Assembly (NCBI GenBank): GCA_944329505.1
Contig: CALVIJ010000056.1
Coordinates: 1-6,391 of the forward strand
Source: an uncultured Bacilli bacterium
GTDB taxonomy: Bacteria; Bacillota_I; Bacilli_A; RF39; UBA660
Reading direction: 5' to 3'
DNA length: 6,391 nucleotides
Shown: positions 5,181-6,391 of the stretch, piece after piece
Layout of the letters: each line of letters begins with the position of its first letter
Position numbering within the stretch: the first letter of the stretch is position 1
Translations under genes and position numbers: made by a program
Notes under the pieces: generated by a model
Databases searched by the model: none
What the model saw: only the letters and a program-made list of their open reading frames with translations
Told to the model about the DNA's origin: nothing

Positions 5181-6391
5181 AGAAGAATTTATAAAATATT
5201 TTGAAAAAAACGGACATAAGCAGATTCCGAGTGCACCTATTGTACCTGAAAATGATCCAACAGTTTTATTTAATACAGCAGGGATGCAACCACTTGTTCC
5301 TTATTTAATGGGAGAAAAACATCCTTATGGAACTCGTTTATGTGATTATCAAAAATGTGTGAGATTAACTGATTTAGATGAAATTGGTGATAAGACACAT
5401 CATACTTTTTTTGAAATGTTAGGAAACTGGAGTTTAGGAGATTATTTTAAAAAGGAATCAATTGGATATAGTTTTGAATTTTTAACTAAGGTTTTAAATA
5501 TTCCTGTGGAAAGACTTGCGGTTACAGTTTTTGAGGGTGATGATAAGATTCCACGTGACGAAGTTTCTGCGGATAGATGGAAAGAGCTTGGAATAAGTGA
5601 AGATAGAATTGCTTATTTGGGTAGAGGAGATAACTTCTGGATTGCTGGTGATAGTGGTCCATGTGGTGGAGATACTGAGATATTTTATTTTAGAAGTGAT
5701 GATGAAATTCCTGTTAAATTTGATCCAGAAGATGAAAGATGGGTTGAAATTTGGAATAATGTGTTTATGGAATTCTATCAAGATGAAAAAGGTAATATTA
5801 CAGAGTTAAAGCAAAAGAATGTCGATACAGGTATGGGTTTAGAACGTATTGTGGCTGTTTTAGAAGGTGTTGATGATAATTATAAAACTTCTATTTGGTC
5901 TGATGTGATTAGTTTATTAGAAGAGATTACAGGTCTTTCTTATGAGGGTAATGAGAAAGCTATGAGAATTGTAGCTGATCATATTAGAACGGCAGTGTTT
6001 ATTGCGGCTGATCCTGCAGGAATTAAACCTAGCAATACTGATCAAGGTTATATTTTAAGAAGATTAATTAGAAGAGCTATTCGTCAAGCTAGAAAATTAG
6101 GTATTGATATAAATAGTAATTTTGATGAGCAAATAGCTTTACTTATTATTAGTAAATATGAGAAATACTATAGTGAACTTTCTGATAATAAACAAGTAGT
6201 ATTAGATGTTTTAGCTAATGAGAAAAAGAAATTTAGTAGAACTTTGGAAAAAGGTTTAAGAGAATTTGAAAAGTTAGTTGATTCTGATTCTAATGTTATT
6301 GATAAGAATGTCGCATTTAAATTATATGATACTTATGGATTTCCAATTGAACTTACTTTAGAAGAGGCTAAAGATAGAGGTATGGATGTCG
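5170..6391 (+). CDS. alaS: alanine--tRNA ligase, 3' end missing
   Basis: The start at ATG 5170 follows AGGAAGG (5157-5163) by six bases and lies inside the kinase gene. Reading is open for 407 codons to the window edge. AlaRS attaches alanine to tRNA-Ala in the cytoplasm. Visible class II motifs are motif 1 around NDPTVLFNTAGM (residues 28-39), motif 2 around THHTFFEMLGNWSLGDYF (76-93) and motif 3 DTGMGLERI (219-227). The tRNA-recognition part begins at about 265 and includes ADHIRTAVFIAADP, PSNTDQGYILRRLIRRA and KLYDTYGFP. Details such as MQPLVPYLMGEKHP (39-52), GPCGGDTE (163-170) and NTDQGY differ from E. coli AlaRS and resemble the divergent AlaRS type of some small-genome bacteria (from memory). 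The editing and C-Ala domains lie outside the window, so their presence is unknown. Confidence 0.95.
   Translation, partial: MNIREEFIKYFEKNGHKQIPSAPIVPENDPTVLFNTAGMQPLVPYLMGEKHPYGTRLCDYQKCVRLTDLDEIGDKTHHTFFEMLGNWSLGDYFKKESIGYSFEFLTKVLNIPVERLAVTVFEGDDKIPRDEVSADRWKELGISEDRIAYLGRGDNFWIAGDSGPCGGDTEIFYFRSDDEIPVKFDPEDERWVEIWNNVFMEFYQDEKGNITELKQKNVDTGMGLERIVAVLEGVDDNYKTSIWSDVISLLEEITGLSYEGNEKAMRIVADHIRTAVFIAADPAGIKPSNTDQGYILRRLIRRAIRQARKLGIDINSNFDEQIALLIISKYEKYYSELSDNKQVVLDVLANEKKKFSRTLEKGLREFEKLVDSDSNVIDKNVAFKLYDTYGFPIELTLEEAKDRGMDV

Noticed and set aside
5494..5809. Open frames on both strands inside alaS
   Set aside because: They overlap the AlaRS catalytic domain, whose motifs are intact in its own frame; the alternative translations show no family features.

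Overview
The window is a very AT-rich, low-GC stretch of a bacterial chromosome with every gene on the + strand. The base composition, short spacers, SD-type ribosome binding sites, sigma-A-like promoters and gene families (RRF, AI-2E permease, AlaRS) point to the Bacillota/Mycoplasmatota side of the tree, probably an uncultured gut-type lineage. That assignment is inference; no rRNA or other lineage marker is present. Of the six stop codons visible, five are TAG, one is TAA and none is TGA.

Layout. (1) Positions 2-730 hold the 3' part of an S41-type peptidase gene whose start lies outside the window. (2) Positions 731-997 are intergenic: an AT-rich hairpin at the stop codon, a strong 15-bp hairpin with a strikingly G-rich loop (788-835), and two well-formed tandem promoters (881-909 and 939-966). 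(3) Positions 998-2737 are a two-gene accessory unit: a 437-residue solenoid protein built from about twelve DUF4116-type repeats plus a helical C-terminal tail, then a 137-residue protein I do not recognise. A Rho-independent terminator (2763-2793) closes the unit. (4) Positions 2838-6391 are a housekeeping run: frr (ribosome recycling factor) with its own promoter, an AI-2E family membrane permease, a P-loop kinase resembling deoxynucleoside monophosphate kinases, and the first 407 codons of alaS, which runs off the window. A small hairpin overlapping the permease stop codon may act as an internal attenuator.

How the parts relate. The DUF4116 gene and its partner have their own promoters and terminator, so they look like an inserted accessory cassette between the peptidase gene and the frr operon. 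The housekeeping genes are tightly spaced, with only a few bases between frr and the permease and an 11-base overlap between the kinase and alaS, which suggests co-transcription and translational coupling. The best candidate for something undescribed is the DUF4116 solenoid with its unknown partner. The G-rich-loop hairpin and the divergent AlaRS sequence type are secondary points of interest.
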